Below, in pieces: positions 26,545 through 34,957 of a DNA stretch of 64,000 nt (positions are counted from its first letter, which is position 1; each line of letters begins with the position of its first letter). Origin of the DNA: BOG-908 sp965198915 (GTDB taxonomy: Bacteria > Pseudomonadota > Alphaproteobacteria > Acetobacterales > Acetobacteraceae); contig CBDAQC010000002.1 in the NCBI GenBank assembly GCA_965198915.1, positions 744,001 to 808,000 on the forward strand, read 5' to 3'. The notes under the pieces were generated by a model. It ran no database searches and was not told where the DNA came from. It worked only from the letters and a program-made list of their open reading frames with translations. A program made the translations under genes and the position numbers.

Positions 26545-27069
26545 GCCTTGCTAACGCTAGTCGCGGTTTCGGTATCGGCCTGCAAGAAAGAGGACATGTT
26601 CACCCAGCGCAGCATCAGGCAGTGGGACGCCGACCCGGCCGCGCCAAACGGCGCCGCCTGGCGCCCGCCGGTGCCCGGCACTCTGGCGCAGGAGCAGCCG
26701 GGCACGCCGGCGCCGCAGCCGCCGGTGATCACCGCGGCATTGCTGTCGCGCGGGCAATCCGAGTTCAATATTTTCTGCACGCCGTGTCATGCGGCATCCG
26801 GCAACGGCGAGGGCATGATTGTGCAGCGCGGGTTTCCGCATCCGCCGGCCTTCACCACGCCGCGCCTGATGCGGGCGCGGGCGCAGGTGATCTATGACGC
26901 GATCACCAACGGGCATGGCGCGATGTACAGCTACGCGGCGCGCGTGGCGCCGCCGGACCGGTGGGCGATCGCCGCCTACATACGCGCCCTGCAGTTGAGC
27001 CAGGCGGCCCAGGTCTCGCAGCTTCCGCCGCGGGACCGGCAGCGCCTGGCGCAGGGCGACACGCCATGA
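26521..27069 (+). CDS. actE: ActE, monoheme cytochrome c lipoprotein
   Basis: 182 residues from TTG 26521. The leader is MRKRAACLALLTLVAVSVSAC, with a lipobox ending in Cys, so the mature protein is an anchored periplasmic lipoprotein. IFCTPCHAASGNGEGMI holds the single CxxCH heme site, and PPAFTTPRLMRA follows with the likely axial Met. The basic part of the leader (RKR) is encoded by repeat E8. Upstream in-frame starts (ATG 26461, ATG 26440, GTG 26383) are possible but give leaders too long for a lipoprotein. ActE carries electrons out of ACIII. It overlaps actF as ATGA. Confidence 0.9.
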   Translation: MRKRAACLALLTLVAVSVSACKKEDMFTQRSIRQWDADPAAPNGAAWRPPVPGTLAQEQPGTPAPQPPVITAALLSRGQSEFNIFCTPCHAASGNGEGMIVQRGFPHPPAFTTPRLMRARAQVIYDAITNGHGAMYSYAARVAPPDRWAIAAYIRALQLSQAAQVSQLPPRDRQRLAQGDTP

Positions 27070-28046
27070 AGCGCGCGATGCTCGCCTCGGCCGGCGTGGT
27101 AGTGGCGGCGCTGGCCTGCGCCGCGCTGTTCGGCCGCCCGATCATGGGGCCGTATCTGGCGGCATGGCTGGTGTTCCTGTCCCTGCCCGTGGGCGCCCTG
27201 CCGCTGGTGCTGGGCTCCGAACTGGCGGGGCAGGGCGGCTCGGCGCAGAACGGCTTCCTGCGCTGGCTGCTGGTCCTGATGCCGGCCGCCGCCCTGCTCG
27301 GGTTGCCGGTCCTGCTTGCCACGCACTCGCTCTACCCCTGGGCCGCGCATCCGGGCAGCGGCTTCACGGGCGTCTGGTTCAGGCCGGTGTGGTTCGGCCT
27401 GCGCGGCGTGATCTACCTGGCGATCTGGACGTGGCTGTGCCTGTCCGCGCTGTGGCCGCCGGCAGGGCGCGCGCGCTTCCTGCTGTGCAGCTTCGGCCTG
27501 GTGGCGCATGTGGTGATAGGCACGCTGGCCGCGGCCGATTGGGTGAGCTCGCTGTCACCCGGCTTGAACGCGGCCGGGTTCGGCCTGCTGCTGATGGTGA
27601 CACAGTCGGGCGTAGCGTTGTCTGCCAGCCTGCTGCTGGTGCGGGCGGCGCCGGCGAACGCGCCGGTTCTGCTGGCGCTGGCGACCGGGCTATGGGCTTT
27701 CCTGCACGCCGTCCAGTATCTGGTGATCTGGTCCGCCGACAAACCGGGGGAGATCGTCTGGTACCTGCAGCGCGGCAACATGCTAGGGCTGGTGGCGGTT
27801 TGGCTGGGGGTTGCCGGATTTGCGGCGAGCCTGGCGCTGCTCGGGGCCGGTCCGGTACGCCGCTTCGTCACCGCCACCGCAGCGCTGCTTCTGGTGGCGC
27901 ATGTGGTCGAGATCTTCTGGCTTATCACGCCGTCACAGCGAGGGTTCTTCACCATCTCCCTTCTCGATATCGCCGTGCTCGCCGGGCTGGCCGGCCTGGC
28001 CTGGGTGAGCATACGGGCGTGGCAGCCCGCGCAGGTGCCGGCATGA
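27066..28046 (+). CDS. actF: ActF, membrane subunit of alternative complex III
   Basis: 326 residues with about ten hydrophobic helices and few charged residues, resembling a half-length ActC-type membrane subunit: YLAAWLVFLSLPVGALPLVL, then SGFTGVWFRPVWFGLRGVIY. The gene order actA-B-CD-E-F matches canonical ACIII operons. ATG 27066 overlaps the actE stop (ATGA). The 3' end overlaps the next ORF by 4 bases (ATGA at 28043). Confidence 0.93.
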   Translation: MKRAMLASAGVVVAALACAALFGRPIMGPYLAAWLVFLSLPVGALPLVLGSELAGQGGSAQNGFLRWLLVLMPAAALLGLPVLLATHSLYPWAAHPGSGFTGVWFRPVWFGLRGVIYLAIWTWLCLSALWPPAGRARFLLCSFGLVAHVVIGTLAAADWVSSLSPGLNAAGFGLLLMVTQSGVALSASLLLVRAAPANAPVLLALATGLWAFLHAVQYLVIWSADKPGEIVWYLQRGNMLGLVAVWLGVAGFAASLALLGAGPVRRFVTATAALLLVAHVVEIFWLITPSQRGFFTISLLDIAVLAGLAGLAWVSIRAWQPAQVPA

Positions 28047-28597
28047 GGAACGCCGATCGCGCGCGCGGCATCGCGTCTTTCTTCGCCGGTGCGGCCACCG
28101 CGCTGGCGGGCGCGAGGCTGCTGGCGCCACGTCGGCTGGCGGTGGCCGGACGTGACCCGTTCGGTCCGGAAGGCGGGCAGGGTGCGAGCCAGGGCCCGGT
28201 CGATCCGGCCACCTTGCAAGCCGGTCACGAGACCGACGACGCGAACGCCCGTCAGCTCGCGCGTATCATGGCGGTGTTCGCCGCCTCCGCGCTGGTTGCT
28301 GTGGCTCTCATGGTGTTTTTCCTGAACGTGCTGCACCGTAGCGACACGGCGCGGGAGGCCGGGCTGACCAGGCTGCAGCGCGAGCAGACCGAACCGCCTT
28401 TTCCGCGCCTGCAGGCCAACCCGATCGCCGAGTTGGGCGCGCTGCAGGCGGCGCAGAACAGGCTGTTGCTCGGCTATGCCACGCTGGATGCCGACACGGC
28501 GCGCATACCGATCGACCGCGCGATGGCGCTGGTGACCGGGCAGTCTCTGGATGCACATGCAGCGCCGGACAAGCCGGCCAGGGAGCGCGCGCCATGA
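28043..28597 (+). CDS. Conserved-looking single-span protein between ACIII and caa3 genes
   Basis: 184 residues. There is a weak hydrophobic patch near residue 10-25 and one clear membrane segment at about 74-96 (IMAVFAASALVAVALMVFFL), then a periplasmic tail with PPFPRLQANPIAELGAL...LLGYATLDADTARIPIDRAM. I recall similar tails (short Leu-rich stretch, RIPI, RAM) from small proteins next to oxidase genes, but the function is unknown. It overlaps actF and ctaC by ATGA on both sides, so it is made with both complexes and might help couple or assemble them. Confidence 0.85.
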   Translation: MRNADRARGIASFFAGAATALAGARLLAPRRLAVAGRDPFGPEGGQGASQGPVDPATLQAGHETDDANARQLARIMAVFAASALVAVALMVFFLNVLHRSDTAREAGLTRLQREQTEPPFPRLQANPIAELGALQAAQNRLLLGYATLDADTARIPIDRAMALVTGQSLDAHAAPDKPARERAP

Positions 28598-29553
28598 CCG
28601 GAGCCGCCAGCCCCGCCGACTACCCGCTGCTGCTGTGGCCCGCCGCTGCCTCCAACGCCGCCACGCATGTGGACTACCTGATCAGCGCGTTCACCGCGGT
28701 GACGCTGCTGCTCACAGTGCCGATCTTCCTTGCCATCGCATGGTTCGCGCTGATCTACCGGAAAAACCGCCGTGTCGACCGCGGCAATCCGGCCGACCGC
28801 AACGTGGCGGTGGAAATGTCGTGGATGCTCATCCCGTTCTTCCTGACGCTGGGGTTCTTTGCCTGGGGCGCGCAGATCTTCGACGTGGCGAAGCATCCGC
28901 CGGCGAACGCCATGGTGATACAGGGTATCGGCCGGCAGTGGATGTGGAAGTTCGAGCATCCCGGCGGCCAGGCGGAAATCAACGATCTGCACGTGCCGAC
29001 AGGGCAGCCCGTGGTGATCAACATGATCAGCCAGGACGTCATACACTCGCTGTACCTGCCGGCGTTCCGCGTGCAGATGGAAACGTTGCCTGGGCGATTC
29101 ACGCAGGTCTGGTTCACCGCCAACCGGCCGGGCGCATACCGGCTGTATTGTTCGGAGTATTGCGGCACCGACCATTCGGTGATGGACGGCGAGATCTACG
29201 TGATGAAGCCCGGCGATTACCAGAACTGGCTGATCCAGTCAGGCTCGACGCAATCCCTGGCGGCGAACGGCAAGCGGCTGTTCGCCAGTTACGGCTGCAC
29301 CGGCTGCCACGGCGCGGCGGCCACCGTGCGGGCGCCGTCCTTGGCCGGGCTCTACGAAAAGCCGGTGCCGATGACGGATGGCGGCACGTTGATCGCGGAC
29401 GATACATACCTGCGCGACAAGATACTGAACCCGGACCATAACCTGATTGCCGGCTACAAGCAGGTGATGCCCAGCTTCAACGGGGTGATCCCGGAGGAAG
29501 AGCTGATCCAGCTTATCGCCTACATCAAGTCCGACCAGGAGCCGGTACGATGA
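28594..29553 (+). CDS. ctaC: Cytochrome c oxidase subunit II with fused cytochrome c (caa3 type)
   Basis: 319 residues. Two N-terminal membrane helices precede a cupredoxin domain: RQWMWKFEHPGG, then DVIHSLYLPAFRVQMETLPG, and the CuA site CSEYCGTDHSVM with both Cys, the His and the Met. From about residue 226 a cytochrome c domain follows with YGCTGCHGAAATVRAPSLAG and a later Met (VMPSFNG). The fused heme domain defines a caa3 oxidase, able to take electrons directly from ActE or ACIII. The stop overlaps the start of a 37-codon ORF (ATGA). Confidence 0.97.
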   Translation: MTGAASPADYPLLLWPAAASNAATHVDYLISAFTAVTLLLTVPIFLAIAWFALIYRKNRRVDRGNPADRNVAVEMSWMLIPFFLTLGFFAWGAQIFDVAKHPPANAMVIQGIGRQWMWKFEHPGGQAEINDLHVPTGQPVVINMISQDVIHSLYLPAFRVQMETLPGRFTQVWFTANRPGAYRLYCSEYCGTDHSVMDGEIYVMKPGDYQNWLIQSGSTQSLAANGKRLFASYGCTGCHGAAATVRAPSLAGLYEKPVPMTDGGTLIADDTYLRDKILNPDHNLIAGYKQVMPSFNGVIPEEELIQLIAYIKSDQEPVR

Positions 29554-29663
29554 AGCTGGGACAACAGGCCGGCTTGCACGCAGGGAAGATTGTTGTCGTG
29601 TTCGCCGGGTTCGGCACCGGTGCAGCGGCGGACGCGGACAGACATTTGGAGCGGCGGATATGA
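29550..29663 (+). CDS. 37-residue ORF bridging ctaC and ctaD with ATGA overlaps at both ends
   Basis: The frame starts at ATG 29550, overlapping the ctaC TGA, and ends TGA 29661-29663, overlapping the ctaD ATG. It reads MKLGQQAGLHAGKIVVVFAG, then a Gly/Ala/Asp stretch and RHLERRI. There is a short hydrophobic core (IVVVFAGFG) but it is too short for a membrane helix. It could be a real small subunit, or a leader-like ORF that keeps ribosomes moving from ctaC to ctaD. I do not recognise it. Confidence 0.6.
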   Translation: MKLGQQAGLHAGKIVVVFAGFGTGAAADADRHLERRI

Positions 29664-31312
29664 GCCCCTTGGACACCGTTCTTCGCGATCCAGACACGCC
29701 GCGTGTCACGCTCGACCGTCCGCCTGACTACCTGCATGCCGAGCACACGCTGCGCAGCTGGTTCTTCACCACGGACCACAAGCGGATCGCGCTGCTCTAC
29801 CTCGCCTCGATCACCGGCTTCTTCATACTCGGCGCCATCGCCGCGGGGCTGGTGCGGCTGAGCCTGGTGGTGCCGAACGGCCAGATATTCAGCAACGACA
29901 CGTATAACAAGCTGTTCACCATGCACGGCGTGATCATGATCTGGTTCTTCCTGATCCCGTCGATACCGGCCACGTTCGGCAACTTCCTGATCCCGCTGAT
30001 GATCGGCGCCAAGGACCTGGCGTTTCCGCGGCTGAACCTGCTAAGCTGGTACGTGTTCATGACCGGGTCGATCTTCGCGATCATCGTGCTGATCGTGGGC
30101 GGCGTGGATACCGGCTGGACGTTCTATGCGCCGTTCAGCACGACGTATTCGAACACCTACGTCATTCCCGCGCTTGTGGGCGTGATCATCGTGGGGTTCT
30201 CGTCCATCCTGACGGGGCTGAACTTCGTCGTCACCATACACAAGATGCGTTGCCCGGGGATGACCTGGTTCCGTATGCCGATCTTCGTATGGACGCATTA
30301 TGCCGTCAGCCTGATCTTCCTGCTGGGCACGCCGGTGATCACGCTGGCGCTGATCCTGCTGGTGATGGAGCGCGCGTTCCACATCGGCGTGTTCGACCCC
30401 AGGCTGGGCGGCGACCCGGTGCTGTTCGAGCACCTGTTCTGGTTCTACTCGCACCCTGCGGTGTACATCATGGTGCTGCCGGGCATGGGCGTGATCACCG
30501 AGCTGGTGGCCGCGTTCTCGCAGAAGCGCGTGTTCGGCTACAAGTTCGTGGCCTATGCCAGCATCGGCCTGGCCTCCATCACCTTCCTGGTGTGGGGCCA
30601 CCACATGTTCGTCAACGGCCAGAGCCAGCTGGCGAGCACGGTGTTCTCGTTCCTCAGCTTCGCGGTGGCCGTGCCGTCGGCGGTGAAGGTGTACAACTGG
30701 ACGGCCACGATACACAAAGGCAGCATCAAGCTGGACACGCCGATGCTGTATGCGATGGGCTATATCGGCCTGTTCGTATTGGGCGGGCTGACCGGGCTGT
30801 TCCTGGCCACGCTGGCGGTGGACGCGCATCTGCACGACACGTATTTCGTCGTCGCGCATTTCCACTACATCATGGTGGGCGGCACCATGCTCGCCTTCCT
30901 GGGCGGGCTGCATTACTGGTGGCCGAAATTCACCGGCCGGATGTATCCGGAAGCCTGGGGACGCGTGGGCGCGTTCCTGATCTTCATCGGCTTCAACGTG
31001 ACGTTCTTTCCGCAATTCATCCTGGGCTACCTGGGCATGCCGCGGCGCTACCATACTTATCCGCCGGAGTTCCAGTTGCTGAACATCCTCTCCAGCGCGG
31101 GCAGCACGATATTGGCCGTGGGCTATCTGTTCCCGCTCAGCTACCTGATCTGGTCACTGTGGTTCGGCAAGAAGGCGCCGGCCAATCCCTGGCAGGCGAA
31201 GGGTCTGGAGTGGACGACATCCTCGCCGCCACCCGCGCATAATTTCCTGCGCACGCCGGTCGTCGACTACCAGCCCTACGACTACGCCAACCAGACGCGC
31301 GACAATGGTTAG
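29660..31312 (+). CDS. ctaD: Cytochrome c oxidase subunit I, A2-type
   Basis: 550 residues with 12 membrane helices typical of heme-copper oxidase subunit I. FTMHGVIMIWFF contains a heme ligand His, WGHHMFV the CuB His pair, and VAHFHYIMVGG the heme a3/a ligands. The motif around the helix VI glutamate reads YSHPAVY (263-269) instead of GHPEVY: the Glu is absent and the Tyr-Ser pair of A2-type oxidases is present, with the cross-link Tyr kept. The K-channel Lys is in IHKGSIKLD. GGAG lies 9 bases before ATG. The last 8 bases overlap ctaE. Confidence 0.97.
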   Translation: MSPLDTVLRDPDTPRVTLDRPPDYLHAEHTLRSWFFTTDHKRIALLYLASITGFFILGAIAAGLVRLSLVVPNGQIFSNDTYNKLFTMHGVIMIWFFLIPSIPATFGNFLIPLMIGAKDLAFPRLNLLSWYVFMTGSIFAIIVLIVGGVDTGWTFYAPFSTTYSNTYVIPALVGVIIVGFSSILTGLNFVVTIHKMRCPGMTWFRMPIFVWTHYAVSLIFLLGTPVITLALILLVMERAFHIGVFDPRLGGDPVLFEHLFWFYSHPAVYIMVLPGMGVITELVAAFSQKRVFGYKFVAYASIGLASITFLVWGHHMFVNGQSQLASTVFSFLSFAVAVPSAVKVYNWTATIHKGSIKLDTPMLYAMGYIGLFVLGGLTGLFLATLAVDAHLHDTYFVVAHFHYIMVGGTMLAFLGGLHYWWPKFTGRMYPEAWGRVGAFLIFIGFNVTFFPQFILGYLGMPRRYHTYPPEFQLLNILSSAGSTILAVGYLFPLSYLIWSLWFGKKAPANPWQAKGLEWTTSSPPPAHNFLRTPVVDYQPYDYANQTRDNG

Positions 31313-31970
31313 CGCAGGGATGCTCGCCGAGCCGGTGGACCTGGAACTCGCCGAGCAGTTCACCACGAAGGAGCAGCAGCGCGAGGCGGCCACACTCGGC
31401 ATGTGGGCGTGGCTGGTGACCGAGCTGCTTCTGTTCGCGGGGCTTTTTTTGTGCGCGCTCATACTGCGCGTGCAGCATCCGCACTCGGTCACGCTCGCCA
31501 CCACACATCTGAAGTTCTGGATCGGCGCCACCAACACCGTGGTGCTGATCTGCTCCAGCCTGACGATGTCGGCCGCCATCATTACCTCCCGCCTGGGCTG
31601 GCGGCGCTTCATGCTGGGTGCGATGCTGGCCACGGCAGCCTTGGGAAGCCTGTTCCTGCTGCTGAAGGGTTTCGAATACTACCAGGATTTCGACGAGCAC
31701 ATGATGCCGTTCCTGGCCGACCGGTCCTACGTACTGGCACACGACCAGGCGACGGTGTTGTTCGTCGATGTCTACTACATCACCACGGGGCTGCACGGCG
31801 TGCACCTGATCACCGGGATCTCCATCCTGCTGTGGCTGACCTGGCAGGCCAGCAAGCCTGGCTTCCTGCAGATGCACCAGAACCGTATCGAGATATACGG
31901 GCTGTATTGGCATTTCATCGACCTGATCTGGATCATCGTGTTTCCTGTCCTCTACGTCCTGAACCGCTGA
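31305..31970 (+). CDS. ctaE: Cytochrome c oxidase subunit III
   Basis: 221 residues, five membrane helices. LGMWAWLVTELLLFAGLF is the usual first-helix motif with the conserved Glu, and GLHGVHLITGISILLW and YGLYWHFIDLIWIIVFPVLY are the closing family blocks. The short five-helix form is typical of caa3-type operons. It overlaps ctaD by 8 bases and is followed by ctaF after 9 bases. Confidence 0.96.
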   Translation: MVSAGMLAEPVDLELAEQFTTKEQQREAATLGMWAWLVTELLLFAGLFLCALILRVQHPHSVTLATTHLKFWIGATNTVVLICSSLTMSAAIITSRLGWRRFMLGAMLATAALGSLFLLLKGFEYYQDFDEHMMPFLADRSYVLAHDQATVLFVDVYYITTGLHGVHLITGISILLWLTWQASKPGFLQMHQNRIEIYGLYWHFIDLIWIIVFPVLYVLNR

Positions 31971-31979
31971 GGCATTTCG

Positions 31980-32270
31980 ATGTCGCATGACGACTGGCAG
32001 ACACTCTGGCGGCACATGCGGCCTGCGGTGTTCAGCTTCGCCCTGTTGCTGGCCTTGCTGAGCGTGAACGTGGTACTTGGCGCGACGCTGCCGTTCACCT
32101 GGGCCTACATCATCGAAGGCGTGGTGGTGGTCTGCATGGTGCTGACCGTGCTGCTGGTCTCGATGGAGGTGTTGCAGGAGCCGCCGCTCATGCGGCTGTT
32201 TGCGGCGCTGGGTTTTTTCTGGGTGGCCATCATGTTCAGCATGACCCTGGTGGACTACCTCTCGCGGTAA
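31980..32270 (+). CDS. ctaF: Cytochrome c oxidase subunit IV (prokaryotic)
   Basis: 96 residues with three predicted membrane helices (about 15-36, 42-62, 70-90). This is the size and layout of the prokaryotic COX4/CtaF family, the last gene of many caa3 operons. The sequence itself is weakly diagnostic, so the call rests mainly on length and position. It is the last gene of the ACIII-caa3 operon; 124 bases without a gene follow before the SDR. Confidence 0.85.
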   Translation: MSHDDWQTLWRHMRPAVFSFALLLALLSVNVVLGATLPFTWAYIIEGVVVVCMVLTVLLVSMEVLQEPPLMRLFAALGFFWVAIMFSMTLVDYLSR

Positions 32271-32394
32271 GTAACCGCCTGAAGTGACGGACCGCTTCGA
32301 CAGGCTGGCGTCCCGCCCACCAAACTTTGAACACGTGCCCTGCTGGCGACGGCAGGCCGCCGCTCCACGTGGCGGAGGAACGCGGAGTCACAGC

Positions 32395-33402
32395 ATGCCA
32401 AAACTCAAGCCAGTCAGCCAGCAGGTGATCGTGCTCACCGGTGCCACGTCCGGCATCGGGCTGGCTACGGCGCGCCTGGCCGCGGAGCGTGGCGCCAAGC
32501 TGCTTCTGGTTGCGCGGAACGAGACGGCGCTGTCCCAACTTGCAGGCGAGATCAACGCCAAAGGCGGGCACGCCGCCTATGCCGTGGCCGACGTCGCCGA
32601 GAAGGCGCAGGTGGATGCGGCGGCGGCAAAGGCCGTGGCCGAGTTCGGGCATTTCGACACTTGGGTGAACGACGCCGGCGCTTTCATGTACGGGTCACTG
32701 GCGGATACGGACCTGGAAGACCAGCGCCGCATCTTCGACGTGGTGTATTGGGGCGTGGTGCACGGCACGCTTGCTGCTGCCGCGCACCTGAAGTCCGCGG
32801 GCGGCGCCATCGTCAATGTCGGCAGCGTGCTCGGCGAGTTCGCCATTCCCTATCAGGGACCTTACTGCGCCGCTAAGTTCGCGGTGAAAGGCTTTACCGA
32901 GGCGTTCCGGCGAGAGACCGAGGCGGCCGGCGATCCGATATCGCTGACGCTGATCAAGCCCGCCGCGATCGACACGTTGTTCATGGAGCACGCGCGCAAC
33001 GCCATAGGCAGCGCCGGCACGCGCAATCCGCCGCCCGCCTACCATCCGCACCTCGTGGCGCGCGCCATCCTGCATGGCTGCGAGAATGGCAACCGTGACA
33101 TCACCATTGGCGGCGCGGGCGGGCTGTCCCTGGTGCTGGCCAACCGTGCCGCGCCGCGTGTGATGGACTGGATCTTCGCCAAGACCGGCCGTCTGGTGCA
33201 GACCACGCAGCATCCCGGCAAGCAGGCGCGGCGCGACAATCTTCACGAAGCGCGCGAGGACATGGCGGAGCGTAGCAGTCTGCGTCCGTTCACGCGCAAG
33301 ACGAGCCTGCTGCTGGAAGCCCAGCTCAACCCGGCGGCCACGATGGTCGCGGCTGCGCTCGGAACTCTCGCCCTGAGCGCGGCAGCCCGACGGCGCCGCT
33401 GA
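32395..33402 (+). CDS. SDR-family oxidoreductase with C-terminal extension
   Basis: 335 residues. IVLTGATSGIGLATARLAAE is the Rossmann TGxxxGIG motif, WVNDAGAF the NxxG-type motif (as NDAG), NVGSVLGEFAIPYQGPYCAAKFA carries the catalytic Ser, Tyr and Lys (YxxxK), and IKPAAIDT follows. The C-terminal 90 residues after the Rossmann core are longer than in classical SDRs and end in a hydrophobic segment (ATMVAAALGTLALSAAA), so membrane attachment is possible. GGAGTC lies about 7 bases before ATG. The substrate is unknown. Beside a YciE-like gene, it may belong to a stress response. Confidence 0.85.
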   Translation: MPKLKPVSQQVIVLTGATSGIGLATARLAAERGAKLLLVARNETALSQLAGEINAKGGHAAYAVADVAEKAQVDAAAAKAVAEFGHFDTWVNDAGAFMYGSLADTDLEDQRRIFDVVYWGVVHGTLAAAAHLKSAGGAIVNVGSVLGEFAIPYQGPYCAAKFAVKGFTEAFRRETEAAGDPISLTLIKPAAIDTLFMEHARNAIGSAGTRNPPPAYHPHLVARAILHGCENGNRDITIGGAGGLSLVLANRAAPRVMDWIFAKTGRLVQTTQHPGKQARRDNLHEAREDMAERSSLRPFTRKTSLLLEAQLNPAATMVAAALGTLALSAAARRRR

Positions 33403-33489
33403 TGCGCTCCTCAAACTCGCGTGAAGGCAGGCCGGGCAGGTGCTGCGATGCGTTGCGCGAAAGAACCCTGACCAACAAGGAGACTGTTC

Positions 33490-34014
33490 ATGGACGGTGA
33501 CGCTCAAGGCAATAAGCTGCACGAAATCTACCACACGGGTCTGCGCAACCTGCACGCGCTGGAGCAGACGGCGATCGAGCTGACCGAACGCCAGGTGGAG
33601 CGGCTGGAGAATTATCCGGAGATGAAGGCCCGGCTTTCCCAGCATCACGAGGAATCCAAGGAGCAGGCGCGTCGGCTGGAAGCCATACTGCAACGCCACG
33701 GAACGACGTCTTCGACAGCGAAGAACGCCGTGACATCCGTCATGGGCAACGTGGCGGCGGCTTTGCACGCGCCCGCGCCGGACGAGATCCTGAAGAACAC
33801 GTTCGCGAATTTCGCGTTCGAGCATCAGGAGATCGCCTCCTACACAAGCCTGATCGCGATGGCGGAGCAGGTAGGCGACTCGGCGGCTGTGCCGGTGCTG
33901 AAGCAGTCGCTTGCCGAAGAGCAGTCGATGGCCGATTTCATCAAGAACGCCATCGTGCCCACAACGCAGAAATACATGACCCTGACCCAGGCCGGCCAAA
34001 CCGCAGGGGTCTAG
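33490..34014 (+). CDS. YciE/YciF-type ferritin-like protein (DUF892)
   Basis: 174 residues, almost all helical. It has the pattern of DUF892 proteins: HEIYHTGLRNLHALEQTAIE, later LSQHHEESKEQARRLEAIL, and FAFEHQEIASYTSLIAMAEQ with LAEEQSMADFIKNAI. The repeated E..H and E(x)6Y-H-like positions fit a diiron four-helix bundle. YciE and YciF are stress-induced in enterobacteria, but their biochemical role is not settled. AAGGAG precedes the ATG. A strong hairpin follows the stop. Confidence 0.88.
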   Translation: MDGDAQGNKLHEIYHTGLRNLHALEQTAIELTERQVERLENYPEMKARLSQHHEESKEQARRLEAILQRHGTTSSTAKNAVTSVMGNVAAALHAPAPDEILKNTFANFAFEHQEIASYTSLIAMAEQVGDSAAVPVLKQSLAEEQSMADFIKNAIVPTTQKYMTLTQAGQTAGV

Positions 34015-34026
34015 AAATTAATCACC

Positions 34027-34068
34027 GCTCCCTGTCGGCGGCTTCTTCGGCAGCCGCCGACAGGGAGC
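34027..34068. terminator. Perfect 17-bp hairpin between convergent genes
   Basis: GCTCCCTGTCGGCGGCT at 34027-34043 and AGCCGCCGACAGGGAGC at 34052-34068 are exact inverted repeats with an 8-base loop. It is followed by AAAAGTTTTTGC, the start of element E9. It lies between convergent yciE-like and rhtA-like genes, so it can terminate both. The right arm resembles the core of E14 (GCGCCGACAGGGACC), so the hairpin may be an expanded repeat core. Confidence 0.85.
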
Positions 34069-34111
34069 AAAAGTTTTTGCTTCTTTTCTTCAAGAAAGCA
34101 GGCCTTGCCTA
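34069..34111. repeat. Palindromic element E9 (right arm only)
   Basis: AAAAGTTTTTGCTTC, then TTTTCTTCAAGAAAGCAGG and CCTTGCCTA. The outer end CCTTGCCTA is the form seen in E1, E5 and E11. The left arm is missing and the perfect hairpin at 34027-34068 stands in its place. The rhtA-like gene ends 3 bases beyond, with TAG. Confidence 0.85.
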
Positions 34112-34114
34112 CCA

Positions 34115-34957
34115 CTACCCAGCCGGCAAAACCGGCTGCGCCGTGGCAGCGGTCCCGAGCGACGCACCCATGATGACGACCACCCCGAGCAACTGCAATA
34201 ACGTCAGCGCCTCGCCCAGAAACATCAGGCCGAGCACTGCGCCGATTGCCGGTTCCAGGCTGGTGAGCGACCCGTAGACCCGTGTGGAGAGGCCGGTCAG
34301 CGCCACCATTTCCAGCGAGAACGGCAGCGCGCTGGAGAAGACGGCCACGGCCAGCATGCTCGGCAGCAGCACCAGGCGGAAATCTGCGAACTGCACATGC
34401 GACAGGCCGAACGGCACGATGATGACGGCACCTATGACGATGCCAAGTGCGGTGGTGGTGATGCCGTGCACACCGCCGGCACGCTGCCCGAACACGGTAT
34501 AGGCGGCCCAGCACACACCGGCGCCCAGGGCCGCCAAGATGCCGCCAAGGTTCAGCGCATGTCGTGCCTCGCCCAGTGGCAACAGGCAGAGCAGGCCCAT
34601 CACGGCCAGGATGGTCCAGGCAAGATCAACCCAGCGCCGCGACAGGGCCACGGCGAGCGTTAGCGGGCCGGTGAATTCGAGGGCCACCGCGATGCCGAGC
34701 GGGATTCGCTGGATGGCCGTGTAGAACAGCAGGTTCATCACGCCCAGCGTGCCGCCATAGGCGAGGAGCATGGGAAGGTTCGCGCGCGTTATAGTGGCCC
34801 GCCAGGGGCGCATGATGGGCAGCAGGATAAGCGCGCTCAGGCCCAGCCGTATGGCGGTGGTGCCTGGCGCGCCGAATACCGGAAACAGGTGTTTGGCCGC
34901 CACGGCGCCGAACTGGATGGAGATCATGCCCGCGAGAAGAGCCAGGAAAGGCTTCAA
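34115..34957 (-). CDS. rhtA: RhtA-like EamA-family exporter (threonine/homoserine type)
   Basis: About 280 residues, ten membrane helices. The sequence follows E. coli RhtA closely: AKHLFPVFGAPGTTAIRLGL, PLGIAVALEFTGPLTLAVAL, GAGVCWAAYTVFGQRAGG, and LPFSLEMVALTGLSTRVYGS with LEPAIGA. The family exports threonine, homoserine and other metabolites. The start appears to be TTG 34957, at the position where element E10 has its outer TTG; TTG 34978 is another choice, and ATG 34927 would cut the first helix. The stop TAG is next to E9. Confidence 0.88.
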   Translation of the reverse strand: MKPFLALLAGMISIQFGAVAAKHLFPVFGAPGTTAIRLGLSALILLPIMRPWRATITRANLPMLLAYGGTLGVMNLLFYTAIQRIPLGIAVALEFTGPLTLAVALSRRWVDLAWTILAVMGLLCLLPLGEARHALNLGGILAALGAGVCWAAYTVFGQRAGGVHGITTTALGIVIGAVIIVPFGLSHVQFADFRLVLLPSMLAVAVFSSALPFSLEMVALTGLSTRVYGSLTSLEPAIGAVLGLMFLGEALTLLQLLGVVVIMGASLGTAATAQPVLPAG

